64,000 bases of DNA from Rhodocyclaceae bacterium (GTDB lineage: Bacteria > Pseudomonadota > Gammaproteobacteria > Burkholderiales > Rhodocyclaceae). A program made the position numbers and the translations under genes. The stretch is taken from NCBI GenBank assembly GCA_028713915.1, contig JAQTNK010000006.1:62001-126000 (forward strand), written 5' to 3'. Positions 28,437 to 37,993 of this stretch are shown here, piece after piece. Positions within the stretch are counted from its first letter, which is position 1; every line of letters begins with the position of its first letter. The notes beneath the pieces are model-generated. The model was not told where the DNA came from. It saw only the letters and a program-made list of their open reading frames with translations, and did no database searches.

Positions 28437-28512
28437 TGGCTCCCCGACCTGGGCTCGAACCAGGGACCTACGGATTAACAGTCCGGCGCTCTACCAACTG
28501 AGCTATCGGGGA
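28437..28512 (-). tRNA. tRNA-Asn (GTT anticodon)
   Basis: 76 bases with an encoded CCA. The acceptor stem TCCCCGA pairs with TCGGGGA, the D arm contains AGCTCAGTTGGTAGAGC, the anticodon loop CTGTTAA gives anticodon GTT, and the T arm is CCTGG-TTCGAGC-CCAGG. The gene is complete. A partial, decayed copy lies at 26715-26762. Confidence 0.97.
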
Positions 28513-28527
28513 ATTGAAGCGGCGCGA

Positions 28528-28556
28528 ATTATAACTGCGCCGCCTCTCGGCTGCAA
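28528..28556 (-). promoter_or_regulatory. Sigma70-type promoter of tRNA-Asn
   Basis: Minus-strand -35 TTGCAG (28551-28556) and consensus -10 TATAAT (28528-28533) are 17 bases apart. The -10 lies 15 bases before the tRNA 5' end. Confidence 0.8.
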
Positions 28557-28562
28557 GCGAAG

Positions 28563-29771
28563 TTAGCTTTTCAGCACCGCGGCGATGGCTTGCGCGACGT
28601 AGTCGATGTTCTTGCTGTTGAGCGCGGCGAGGCAGATGCGGCCGGTGCTGACGGCGTAGATGCCGAACTCGCTCTTCAGGCGCTCGACTTGCGCGGCGGT
28701 GAGGCCGGTGTAGGAGAACATGCCGCGCTGCTTGATGATGAAGGAGAAGTCCTGCGTCACGCCCTGGGCCTTGAGCTTGTCGGCGAGGCTCACGCGCATG
28801 GCGCGAATGCGCTCGCGCATGCCGGCGAGCTCGTCTTCCCATTGCTGGCGCAATTCGGGATTGGCGAGCACGGCGGCGACGACGGCGCCGCCGTGGGTCG
28901 GCGGGTTCGAGTAGTTGGTGCGGACGACACGCTTGACTTGCGACAGCACGCGCGCCGATTCTTCCTTGCCGGCGGTGACGATGGTCAGCGCGCCGACGCG
29001 CTCGCCGTAGAGCGAGAAGGACTTGGAGAAGGAACTGGAAACGAAGAACTGCAGGCCGGAGGCGGCGAACAGGTCGAGGGCGACGGCGTCCTGCCGGATG
29101 CCGTCGGCGAAGCCCTGGTAGGCCATGTCGATGAAGGCGACGAGGTTGCGCTCGCGCACCGCGGCGACGACTTCCTGCCATTGCTCGGCGCTCAGGTCGG
29201 CGCCCGTGGGGTTGTGGCAGCAGGCGTGCAGAACGACGATGGCGCCGGCGGGCAGGCCGGCGAGGCGGGCCTTCATGGCGGCGAAGTTCACGCCGCGCGT
29301 CGCGGCGTCGTAATAGGGATAGGTTTCGACCGTGAAGCCCGCGGATTCGAACAGCGCGCGGTGATTCTCCCAGCTCGGATCGGAGATATAGACCTTGGCG
29401 TCCGGCAGCAGGCGCTTCAGGTAGTCGGCGCCGACCTTGAGGGCGCCGGTGCCGCCCAGGCATTCGGCGGTGATGGCGCGGCCGTCGGCCAGCAGCTGGG
29501 AATCCTTGCCGAACATCAGGTGCTGCACGGCCTGGTTGTAGGCGGCGAGGCCTTCGATCGGCTGGTAGCCGCGCGCCGGCATGGCTTCGAGGCGGGCTTT
29601 CTCGGCGGCCTTGACGGCGCCGAGCAGCGGCACTTTGCCGTTGTCGTCGTAATAAACGCCGACGCCGAGATTGACTTTCTTCGGGTTGGTGTCGGCGTTG
29701 AAGGCTTCGGTGAGGCCCAGGATCGGGTCGCGCGGCGCCATTTCGACGGCGGCGAAGAGGGAGGCGGTCAT
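28563..29771 (-). CDS. tyrB: Aromatic/aspartate aminotransferase
   Basis: 402 residues of class I PLP aminotransferases. The PLP lysine is in SSFSKSFSLYGERVG (about residue 255); HACCHNPTGADL and the C-terminal arginine in YAVSTGRICLA fit substrate carboxylate binding. It transfers amino groups among aspartate, glutamate and aromatic amino acids; sequence alone does not separate TyrB from AspC firmly. The ATG at 29771 follows GGAG seven bases upstream. It is divergent from uvrB; a hairpin with a T-run lies in its leader (29810-29841). Confidence 0.88.
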   Translation of the reverse strand: MTASLFAAVEMAPRDPILGLTEAFNADTNPKKVNLGVGVYYDDNGKVPLLGAVKAAEKARLEAMPARGYQPIEGLAAYNQAVQHLMFGKDSQLLADGRAITAECLGGTGALKVGADYLKRLLPDAKVYISDPSWENHRALFESAGFTVETYPYYDAATRGVNFAAMKARLAGLPAGAIVVLHACCHNPTGADLSAEQWQEVVAAVRERNLVAFIDMAYQGFADGIRQDAVALDLFAASGLQFFVSSSFSKSFSLYGERVGALTIVTAGKEESARVLSQVKRVVRTNYSNPPTHGGAVVAAVLANPELRQQWEDELAGMRERIRAMRVSLADKLKAQGVTQDFSFIIKQRGMFSYTGLTAAQVERLKSEFGIYAVSTGRICLAALNSKNIDYVAQAIAAVLKS

Positions 29772-29809
29772 GACAACTCCAGTAGGATTTTCAGCGAATG
29801 GCTTTGAGG

Positions 29810-29841
29810 AAAAAAGCGCGCAATAATACCCCATTGCGCGC
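29810..29841 (-). terminator. Terminator-like hairpin in the leader of the aminotransferase gene
   Basis: On the minus strand GCGCGCAAT and ATTGCGCGC form a perfect nine-base stem with an eight-base loop, followed by six T residues. It lies 39 bases before the aminotransferase start codon. It could be an attenuator or block antisense transcription. A possible -10 (TATTAT) lies partly in the loop, so it may not all be transcribed. Confidence 0.6.
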
Positions 29842-29862
29842 GGCGTATTGACTGCAATCTCA

Positions 29863-31929
<2,067 letters not shown>

Positions 31930-31941
31930 TGTCCGCCTGAC

Positions 31942-31957
31942 TGTCGGCTTTGCGACA
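31942..31957. promoter_or_regulatory. NifA upstream activator sequence before nifV
   Basis: TGT-CGGCTTTGCG-ACA is an exact TGT-N10-ACA match, about 70 bases before the sigma54 promoter of nifV. This is the usual arrangement for NifA activation. Confidence 0.8.
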
Positions 31958-32008
31958 CGGGCGTTGTCGCATGGCCATAAGGAACTGATGTAAAAGCGTT
32001 TCGGTTGT

Positions 32009-32024
32009 AGGCACCGGAATTGCT
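32009..32024 (+). promoter_or_regulatory. Sigma54 promoter of nifV
   Basis: AGGCACCGGAATTGCT contains GG and GC ten bases apart and matches TGGCAC-N5-TTGCT at all but the first base. Transcription would start near 32035, one base before the annotated ATG, so the ATG at 32048 may be the working start. Confidence 0.8.
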
Positions 32025-32035
32025 AAAGCGTAGGC

Positions 32036-33493
32036 ATGAAGCCCACCATGCCGCCCGCCATCATCAACGACACCACGCTGCGCGATGGCGAGCAGTCGGC
32101 CGGCGTCGCCTTCAGCCTGGCGGAGAAGCTCGACATCGCCCGCCGGCTCGACGATGTCGGCGTGCCTGAAATGGAGGTCGGCATCCCGGCGATGGGTGCG
32201 CAGGAGCGCGACAGCATCCGTGCCGTGGTTGCGCTCGGACTTTCCGCGCGGCTGATGGTGTGGAGCCGCATGCACGCCGCCGACATCGGCGCCTGCCGCG
32301 GCCTCGGCGCGCAGCTGATCGACATCTCCGCGCCGGCGTCCGACCAGCATCTGCGCGCCAAGCTGCACCAGGACCGCGCCTGGCTGCTGGAGCAGGTCGC
32401 GCGCAGCGTCGCCCTGGCGCTGGATTACGGCCTCGAGGTCTGCGTCGGCGGCGAAGACGCTTCGCGCGCCGACATGGATTTTCTCAAGCGGCTCGTCGAG
32501 ACGGCGCAAGCAGCCGGCGCGCGGCGCTTCCGCTTCGCCGATACGCTGGGCGTGCTCGAACCTTTCGGCGTCTTCGAGCGCATCGCCGCACTGCGCGCCG
32601 CCTGCGACCTCGAAATCGAAATGCATGCCCACGACGATCTCGGCATGGCGACCGCCAACACGCTGGCGGCCGTGCGCGCCGGCGCGACGCACGTCAATAC
32701 GACGGTCAATGGCCTCGGCGAGCGCGCCGGCAACGCCCCGCTCGAAGAAGTCGTGCTCGGCCTGCGCCAGTGCTACGGCATCGAGACCGGCATCGACTTG
32801 AGGAAATTCCCGCCGCTGTCGGCGAAAGTGGCGAGCGCCGCCGGCCGGCCGGTGCCTTGGCAAAAGAGCGTGGTGGGCGAGGGCGTGTTCACGCACGAGG
32901 CCGGCATCCATGTCGATGGCATGCTGAAGGACCCGGCCAACTACCAGGGTTTCGACCCGCAGCTGGTCGGCCGCAGCCATCGCCTGGTGCTCGGCAAGCA
33001 TTCCGGCCGCGGCGGCGTGCTCGCCGTCTATGCGCGGCTCGGGCGGGCGGTCACGCCGGCCGAGGCCGCGGCGCTGCTGTCTGCCATACGGACTTTCGTC
33101 GCTGCCGCCAAGCGCGCGCCGGCCGACCCCGAACTGCTGTCCATGCTCGATGATTTGAGGAGGAACGCCATGACTGCCGACGCACCGATTCTCGACTCCG
33201 ACATCGCCGACCTGGAGTCCGCCGAGGACTTCCTCGACTACTTCGATGTCGCTTACGACCGCAGCGTGGTGCAGGTCAATCGCCTGCACATCCTCCAGCG
33301 CTTCCACGACTATCTGGCCAAGAGCCGCGCCGAGCGGCTGCCGGGCTACGCCGAATACCGGGCCTGCCTGGCGCTGGCCTACAGCGATTTCGTCACGTCC
33401 GACGCCATCACCGAGAAGGTCTTCAAGGTCCTGCAGCGCGCCTCCGGCATGGCCACCGTGCCGCTGGCGGCGATCGGCCGCGCGAGGCACTGA
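32036..33493 (+). CDS. nifV: Homocitrate synthase NifV fused in frame to NifW
   Basis: 485 residues in one frame. Residues 1-378 are NifV, which condenses acetyl-CoA and 2-oxoglutarate to homocitrate for FeMo-co: [32 protein letters not shown] and the C-terminal GKHSGRGGV are diagnostic. From residue 379 ([20 protein letters not shown]) the frame is NifW, normally a separate gene. There is no stop between them, though a TGA occurs in another frame at the junction (TTGAGGAGG) and a good ribosome site precedes the NifW ATG. It is either a real fusion or a one-base indel that removed the nifV stop. NifA and sigma54 sites lie upstream. Confidence 0.93.
   Translation: MKPTMPPAIINDTTLRDGEQSAGVAFSLAEKLDIARRLDDVGVPEMEVGIPAMGAQERDSIRAVVALGLSARLMVWSRMHAADIGACRGLGAQLIDISAPASDQHLRAKLHQDRAWLLEQVARSVALALDYGLEVCVGGEDASRADMDFLKRLVETAQAAGARRFRFADTLGVLEPFGVFERIAALRAACDLEIEMHAHDDLGMATANTLAAVRAGATHVNTTVNGLGERAGNAPLEEVVLGLRQCYGIETGIDLRKFPPLSAKVASAAGRPVPWQKSVVGEGVFTHEAGIHVDGMLKDPANYQGFDPQLVGRSHRLVLGKHSGRGGVLAVYARLGRAVTPAEAAALLSAIRTFVAAAKRAPADPELLSMLDDLRRNAMTADAPILDSDIADLESAEDFLDYFDVAYDRSVVQVNRLHILQRFHDYLAKSRAERLPGYAEYRACLALAYSDFVTSDAITEKVFKVLQRASGMATVPLAAIGRARH
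33170..33493 (+). CDS. nifW: Nitrogenase-stabilising protein NifW, from an internal start
   Basis: 107 residues from ATG 33170, the usual NifW length. [20 protein letters not shown] and [14 protein letters not shown] are conserved in NifW, which associates with the MoFe protein and protects it from oxygen. GAGGAGG eight bases upstream makes independent translation likely, even though the frame is open from nifV. The stop overlaps the nifZ ATG (TGATG). Confidence 0.85.
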   Translation: MTADAPILDSDIADLESAEDFLDYFDVAYDRSVVQVNRLHILQRFHDYLAKSRAERLPGYAEYRACLALAYSDFVTSDAITEKVFKVLQRASGMATVPLAAIGRARH

Positions 33494-33960
33494 TGCCATC
33501 GCGCTGGGACATCGGCGCCGACGTGCGCGTGGTGCGCAACCTGCGCAACGACGGCACTTATCCCGGCGCGGACACCGGCACGCTGCTGATCCGCCGCGGC
33601 AGCGTCGGCACGGTGGTCGACATCGGCACCTTCCTGCAGGACCAGGTCATCTACTCGGTGCATTTTCTCGAGGCCGACCGCATCGTCGGCTGCCGCGAGG
33701 AGGAGTTGATCGGCGGCGACGAAGCCTGGATGCCGAGTGCCTACGAAGTGCGCGAGCGCGTCGTCGCGCGCAAGATCCTGGCCGTCGGCGGAGACACGCG
33801 CGTGCCGCGCGGCGCCGTCGGCGAAATCCTGCAGGTGGTGCGTCGCGACGACGCCGTGACTTACCACGTGCATTTCGCCTGCCTGCCGGGACGCATCCTG
33901 GCCGTGCCCGAAGCCGCACTGGGTGCACTGGGCGCGCCGGCGGAGATGAACCATGCCTGA
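33493..33960 (+). CDS. nifZ: Nitrogen fixation protein NifZ
   Basis: 155 residues with two copies of the NifZ fold: FEADRIVGCREEELIG follows the first GADVRVVRNLRNDGTYPG unit, and VARKILAVGGDTRVPRGAVG the second. NifZ assists maturation of the P clusters in the MoFe protein. The ATG overlaps the preceding stop by one base, and the end overlaps nifM by eight bases, so the genes are translationally coupled. The final residues (APAEMNHA) are an extension. Confidence 0.92.
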   Translation: MPSRWDIGADVRVVRNLRNDGTYPGADTGTLLIRRGSVGTVVDIGTFLQDQVIYSVHFLEADRIVGCREEELIGGDEAWMPSAYEVRERVVARKILAVGGDTRVPRGAVGEILQVVRRDDAVTYHVHFACLPGRILAVPEAALGALGAPAEMNHA

Positions 33961-34792
33961 GACGCAGCCCTACCTGACGCTGAAGCTGGCGCACGAGCTC
34001 TACCGCAAGGCGCCGGAGCGCCTGGCGCCGGCTGAACGCCAGCGCCTCGACAACGTCGTCGCGCGCCAGATGAAAATCGAGCAGCGCATCCTCGCCACGC
34101 CGGACGCGGCGCAGGTCGTCTTGCCGGTCTCCTCGGTCGACCGGCCCCTGGCCGAAATCCGCCAGCGCTACGATTCGGAAACGGAATTCGCTGCCGACCT
34201 GGAAAAGTCCGGCCTGTCGCCAGCCGCGCTGCGCGCCGCCATCGAGCGCGATCTCACCGTCGAAGCCGTGCTCGAACGCGTGGCCAGCCAGACGGCGGCC
34301 GTCACCGAAACCGACGTGGAAATCTTCTACCTCACCCATCGCGAGCGCTTCCTGCGGCCGGCATCGCGCACGCTGCGGCACATCCTGATCACGGTGAACG
34401 AAAGCCTAGCCGGCAACGAGCGCGATGCGGTGCGCATCCGCATCGACGAAATCCGCGCCCGCCTGCAGAAGTCGCCCGAGCGCTTCGCCGAGCAGGCGCT
34501 CAAGCATTCCGAATGCCCGACGGCGATGAACGGCGGCCTGCTCGGCGCCGTGACGCGCGGCCAGCTCTATGCCGAAATCGAGCCCGCCGCCTTCGCGCTG
34601 CGCAGCGGCGAACTTTCGGCGGTGGTCGAGTCGCCGATGGGCTTTCATGTCATTTTCTGCGAGGCGATCGAGACGCCGGCCGAATTGCCGCTGGCGAGCG
34701 TGCGCGACAAGGTGCGCACGCATCTCGAAGACACGCGCCGCCGCACCGCTCAGAAAAGCTGGATCGCCGGGCTGTTCGCGCGGGGAGCCTGA
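33953..34792 (+). CDS. nifM: Peptidyl-prolyl isomerase NifM
   Basis: 279 residues. An N-terminal helical domain of 130 residues is followed by a parvulin rotamase domain (about 145-250) with TLRHILITVNE, FAEQALKHSECPTAMNGGLL and ESPMGFHVIFCEA. NifM helps fold and activate the nitrogenase Fe protein NifH. The N-terminus, YLTLKLAHELYRKAPERLAP, is NifM-specific. It is the last gene of the nifVWZM run; the next gene is on the other strand. Confidence 0.93.
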   Translation: MPETQPYLTLKLAHELYRKAPERLAPAERQRLDNVVARQMKIEQRILATPDAAQVVLPVSSVDRPLAEIRQRYDSETEFAADLEKSGLSPAALRAAIERDLTVEAVLERVASQTAAVTETDVEIFYLTHRERFLRPASRTLRHILITVNESLAGNERDAVRIRIDEIRARLQKSPERFAEQALKHSECPTAMNGGLLGAVTRGQLYAEIEPAAFALRSGELSAVVESPMGFHVIFCEAIETPAELPLASVRDKVRTHLEDTRRRTAQKSWIAGLFARGA

Positions 34793-34849
34793 GCGGGCGC
34801 GAGCCGTGGCCCGCTCAGGCGGCGTCGCGTCGAGGCGACGATGCCATAG

Positions 34850-35254
34850 TCATAAGCGCTGCCGCAGCCCGCCCAGCGCCTGTTCAAGCCCGCCGCTTTC
34901 GGGCAGGCTTCCGTTCGGCGTCAGCTTGTCGACGACTTGCGGCAACAGTTGAGCCAGACGATCGGAAACTTCCTGAGGAGAAATGCCCAGCTTTTGCGCA
35001 AATGCGCCGACCTGCTCGCTGCCGAGCACGGATTGAATCTGCGCTGCGGAAATGGGCTGGTTCGGGCCAGTGCCGACCCAGGAAGCGGCAATGCCGCCAA
35101 GCCCTTTTTCTTCGAAACTCTTGATCAGTCCTGGGAGGCCGCCGGTTTGCGGATTGTTGATGACGCTGCCGACGACCTCCATCAAGCCTCCGGAACCGGC
35201 GCTCGAACCCGAAAGCGAAGCGACTGCACTTGTGATCGTATCCAGTAATCCCAT
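34850..35254 (-). CDS. YidB-family (DUF937) protein
   Basis: 134 residues. MGLLDTITSAVASLSG, GLPGLIKSFEEKGLGGIAAS and WVGTGPNQPISAAQIQSVLG are characteristic of the YidB/DUF937 family, and the C-terminus, LLPQVVDKLTPNGSLPESGG, is typical. The family is widespread and of unknown function. The ATG at 35254 is preceded by GGAGAA. It converges on nifM and has no visible link to nitrogen fixation. Confidence 0.88.
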   Translation of the reverse strand: MGLLDTITSAVASLSGSSAGSGGLMEVVGSVINNPQTGGLPGLIKSFEEKGLGGIAASWVGTGPNQPISAAQIQSVLGSEQVGAFAQKLGISPQEVSDRLAQLLPQVVDKLTPNGSLPESGGLEQALGGLRQRL

Positions 35255-35355
35255 GTCATTCTCCAGTCGAAGGTAAGAAACGGCAGCAGCGCAACGATCC
35301 ATCCGCAGCGCCCGCCGCCCGAGAACTGCGGAAATTCGGCCCGTACGCAATCGAC

Positions 35356-35811
35356 CTATTGGCAGGCCTTGCCGTGGTCCGGGCGCAAGCCTTTCGCCGT
35401 GGCATCGGCTTGCGTCATGTACTCGCCTTTCTTGGTCTTGCCATACCATCGGCTGCCCGGGCAGTGATAGACCTTGGAGTCGGTGTTGGCCCACACCATG
35501 CCGGTGCCGGTCGCGGCCGGCGCGGCCCGCGTCGCGCCCGCAGCGGCGCCCGGCGCTGCCGGAGTCGAGGCGGCAGCCGCGGGCTTGGGAGGTTCCGCCA
35601 TGGACGCGGCGGCGGCAGCGGGTGCGGCGCCGAACCAATCCTTAACGCCCTTGTGGCCGCGGCAAGCACCTTTCTTCTCGGCGCCCGAGTAGTAGCTGCC
35701 GTCCTTGCATAGTGCGGTCGAGCCCGCCGGTGCGCCGGCCGGTGCGGCGGCAAGGCATGAAGCGGAGACCAGCAGGCCGAGAACTGCTGCCAAGACCCTA
35801 TTGAGTTTCAT
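35356..35811 (-). CDS. Secreted DUF3761-like protein
   Basis: 151 residues with a signal peptide (VLAAVLGLLVSASCLAAAPA). Two DUF3761-type units are joined by an alanine and proline rich linker of 55 residues: TALCKDGSYYSGAEKKGACR and the following HKGVKDW, then VWANTDSKVYHCPGSRWYGK to the end. The paired cysteines could form disulphides in the periplasm. Function is unknown. The start at 35811 follows GGAG nine bases upstream; the earlier in-frame region is GC-rich intergenic sequence. Confidence 0.8.
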   Translation of the reverse strand: MKLNRVLAAVLGLLVSASCLAAAPAGAPAGSTALCKDGSYYSGAEKKGACRGHKGVKDWFGAAPAAAAASMAEPPKPAAAASTPAAPGAAAGATRAAPAATGTGMVWANTDSKVYHCPGSRWYGKTKKGEYMTQADATAKGLRPDHGKACQ

Positions 35812-36038
35812 GACCGACTCCTTCCTAAGGGATGACGAGAGATTGGCTCCCGGCCGACGACAACGGGCGCTCCGCGCAGCAGGCGCACCACGCCAAAGCG
35901 TCAAAAGCGCCGAACCATTTGTCAAGTTGTGACACCGCGAAACCGAGTCGGTTCGACGGACGTCGAGAAATTTCGAATGTCATTACTCGTGTTGCAGCAA
36001 CCGGAGGGTGGCCGCCGCGCTTCGGCGGTCGCTGGGTC

Positions 36039-36320
36039 TCAGTCCTCGTCGTCGCCGCCGACGCCATCGCGGCGCGGCACGGTCTGCGGATCGCAGATGA
36101 TGGGCCGATAGATCTCGACGCGGTCGCCGGGCTTCAACGCCGCTTCGGGCTTGACCAGCCGGCCGAAGATGCCAACCTTCTGCGCCGCCAGGTCGATGTG
36201 GGGGAACATCTTGAGGATGCCGGAACGCTCGATGGCATCAATGACATGAGCATCGTCCGGCACTTCGATGGTAAGCCAGATCTGTTGCACGGATTCGGAG
36301 TAGGCGACGCCGATCTGCAT
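36039..36320 (-). CDS. rnfH: RnfH-family protein
   Basis: 93 residues with the ubiquitin-like RnfH fold: VAYSESVQQIWLTIEVPDDA and VGIFGRLVKPEAALKPGDRV, then VEIYRPIICDP. RnfH is encoded with rnf operons in diazotrophs, though its exact role is unresolved; the RatB/YfjF branch is related. It is the last gene of the rnf operon, 11 bases after rnfE. The acidic tail (GVGGDDED) is an extension. Confidence 0.9.
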   Translation of the reverse strand: MQIGVAYSESVQQIWLTIEVPDDAHVIDAIERSGILKMFPHIDLAAQKVGIFGRLVKPEAALKPGDRVEIYRPIICDPQTVPRRDGVGGDDED

Positions 36321-36331
36321 GGCGGTTCTCC

Positions 36332-37015
36332 CTAGTGGCAGCCGAGGGCGGCGACGGCCGGCGGCGTTGCGGCGGCGCCTTGCGCCTGGCGCCGCTCATG
36401 GACGTTCTTCGCCGCCAGCAGCAGTCCCAGCACGAGGAAGCCGGCGGGCGGCAGGATCATCATCAGGACCCCGCCATAGTGGGGCAGCACCGTCATTTCC
36501 ATGAAGGCGAACTTCGGTCCGAGCAGCAGGTGCGCCTGCGAGAACAGCGTGCCGGCGCCGACGAGTTCGCGCACCAGGCCGATGACGGTGAGCGCGCCGG
36601 TGAAGCCCAGGCCCATGGCGAGGCCATCGACTGCCGAGGCCAGCACCGGCTGGCGCGCGGCGAAGGCTTCGGCGCGGCCGAGCACGGCGCAGTTGGCGAC
36701 GATCAGCGCGATGTAGAGGCCGAGCACCTTGTAGAGGTCGTGGAACCAGGCGTTGAGGCTCATGTCGACGAGCGTCACCATGGTGGCGATGAGGCCGATG
36801 AACACCGGGATGCGCACCTGGTGCGAAACGAAATCGCGGATGGCGGCGACGATGGCGTTGGAGGCCACCAGCACCACGGTGGTGGCGATGCCCATGCCGA
36901 GCCCGTTGGTGCCGCTGGTGGTGACGGCCATGGTCGGGCACATGCCCAGCAACTGGCCGAGGACCACGTTCTGGTTCCACAAGCCATCCTTCATGATGCC
37001 GCGGTAGTCGGTCAT
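36332..37015 (-). CDS. rnfE: Rnf complex subunit E
   Basis: 227 residues with six membrane helices of the RnfA/RnfE family; NQNVVLGQLLGMCPTMAVTT and VANCAVLGRAEAFA contain the conserved cysteines that hold an iron-sulfur centre between RnfA and RnfE. It is part of the membrane ion-pumping ferredoxin:NAD+ oxidoreductase, which can run in reverse to reduce ferredoxin or flavodoxin for nitrogenase. The ATG at 37015 fits the family start. It is separated from rnfG by 360 bases holding two palindromic repeats, unlike the tight spacing elsewhere in this operon. Confidence 0.95.
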   Translation of the reverse strand: MTDYRGIMKDGLWNQNVVLGQLLGMCPTMAVTTSGTNGLGMGIATTVVLVASNAIVAAIRDFVSHQVRIPVFIGLIATMVTLVDMSLNAWFHDLYKVLGLYIALIVANCAVLGRAEAFAARQPVLASAVDGLAMGLGFTGALTVIGLVRELVGAGTLFSQAHLLLGPKFAFMEMTVLPHYGGVLMMILPPAGFLVLGLLLAAKNVHERRQAQGAAATPPAVAALGCH

Positions 37016-37079
37016 ATCAGTGCTCCGAGATGTTTTGCGTTTCTTGCGACGCATGAAACTTAGATGCGGGCGCCCGGCG

Positions 37080-37184
37080 CGCCACGGACGGCGGGGGGTC
37101 CGATTCCCTCCATGTCCCCCGGGCCGAAAAGGCGCCGGCCCTCCTCCTTTACTTGCGGGAATCGGACACCCGCCATCCGTGGCG
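37080..37184. repeat. Palindrome-ended repeat, family 2, copy C
   Basis: Arms 37080-37108 and 37157-37184 are complementary: CGCCACGGA and GTCCGATTCCC on the left pair with GGGAATCGGAC and TCCGTGGCG on the right, with one mismatch and a one-base bulge. The loop of 48 bases (37109-37156) begins TCCATGTCCCCC and ends CCTCCTCCTTTACTTGC. The same loop is in inverted orientation in copy D with other arms. The interval 37016-37375 holds no supported gene. Confidence 0.88.
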
Positions 37185-37234
37185 TGGGACACCGCGGTGC
37201 GCGTTTTGAGCTTCGAGACTGCTCGGTGCTGCCG

Positions 37235-37341
37235 GCTCGGGCCGGTGGGGCGCTCTGCTGCGCGTAAGTAAAGGAGGAGGAGGCGGCCTCGGCCGCCGAC
37301 GGGGGACATGGAGCGCAGCAGAGCGCCGCGCCGGCCCGAGC
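37235..37341. repeat. Palindrome-ended repeat, family 2, copy D
   Basis: Arms of 29 bases (37235-37263 and 37313-37341) pair at 27 positions: GCTCGGGCCGG and GGCGCTCTGCTGCGC against GCGCAGCAGAGCGCC and CCGGCCCGAGC. The loop, read on the minus strand, begins TCCATGTCCCCCG and ends CCTCCTCCTTTACTTAC, like the loop of copy C. The arms are unrelated to those of copy C. It ends 34 bases before the rnfG stop codon. Confidence 0.88.
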
Positions 37342-37375
37342 GCGCACTAATGCCGATACCAGAGCGGGTTTCACT

Positions 37376-37993
37376 TCAGTCTCCCTTCAGAATCTCGTCG
37401 CGATGCGCGGCGTAGAACTCCATGCCGCCCTTCACCGCCTTGACCACGGCGCGCGGCGTGATGGTGGCGCCGGCGAACTGATCGAAGACGCCGCCGTCCT
37501 TCTTCACTGCCCATCTTTCGGGCGGCGGATCGCCGAGCGACTTGCCCTCGAAATCGTGTATCCATGCCGACTTGGCGACGTCGATCTTGTCGCCCAGGCC
37601 AGGTGTTTCGATGTGCTTGACGACGCGGGCGCCGAGCATCTTGCCGGCGGCATCGATGCCCATCAGCACGACGATCTCGCCGGCATAGCCGCGGCCCGAC
37701 ACCTGGAACACCGCGCCGGTCACCGCACCGGCCTTGCGGGCGCGGTAGATGGTGACGGGCGCGCCGTCGGCGCCGGCGATGCTCATGGTGTCCGTGAGCA
37801 GGTCGTTGTCGGCGTAGCCTTCCGGCAGCACCTGCAGCAGCGAGGCTTGCAGGTCGAGCTGTTCGGCCTTGACGATGTCGTCGTGGGTGGCATGGTTGCC
37901 GAGCGCCAGCGCGGCGCTGGTGAGCAGGGCGACGATGCCCAGCGAGAGCGGCTGGTAGGCGAGCTTTTCGCGCCACCGGGCGAGCGTGCTCAT
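37376..37993 (-). CDS. rnfG: Rnf complex subunit G
   Basis: 205 residues: one N-terminal membrane helix (LSLGIVALLTSAALALG) and a periplasmic domain. The covalent FMN attachment threonine lies in FAGATITPRAVVKAV near residue 178, the [S/T]GAT-type motif of RnfG. KHIETPGLGDKID is also conserved. The start ATG at 37993 overlaps the end of rnfD by four bases. The long open frame continuing upstream into rnfD is a composition artefact. Confidence 0.93.
   Translation of the reverse strand: MSTLARWREKLAYQPLSLGIVALLTSAALALGNHATHDDIVKAEQLDLQASLLQVLPEGYADNDLLTDTMSIAGADGAPVTIYRARKAGAVTGAVFQVSGRGYAGEIVVLMGIDAAGKMLGARVVKHIETPGLGDKIDVAKSAWIHDFEGKSLGDPPPERWAVKKDGGVFDQFAGATITPRAVVKAVKGGMEFYAAHRDEILKGD

Noticed and set aside
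28590-29807. 405-codon plus-strand frame
   Set aside because: It is antisense to the aminotransferase and has a composition typical of GC-rich shadow frames.
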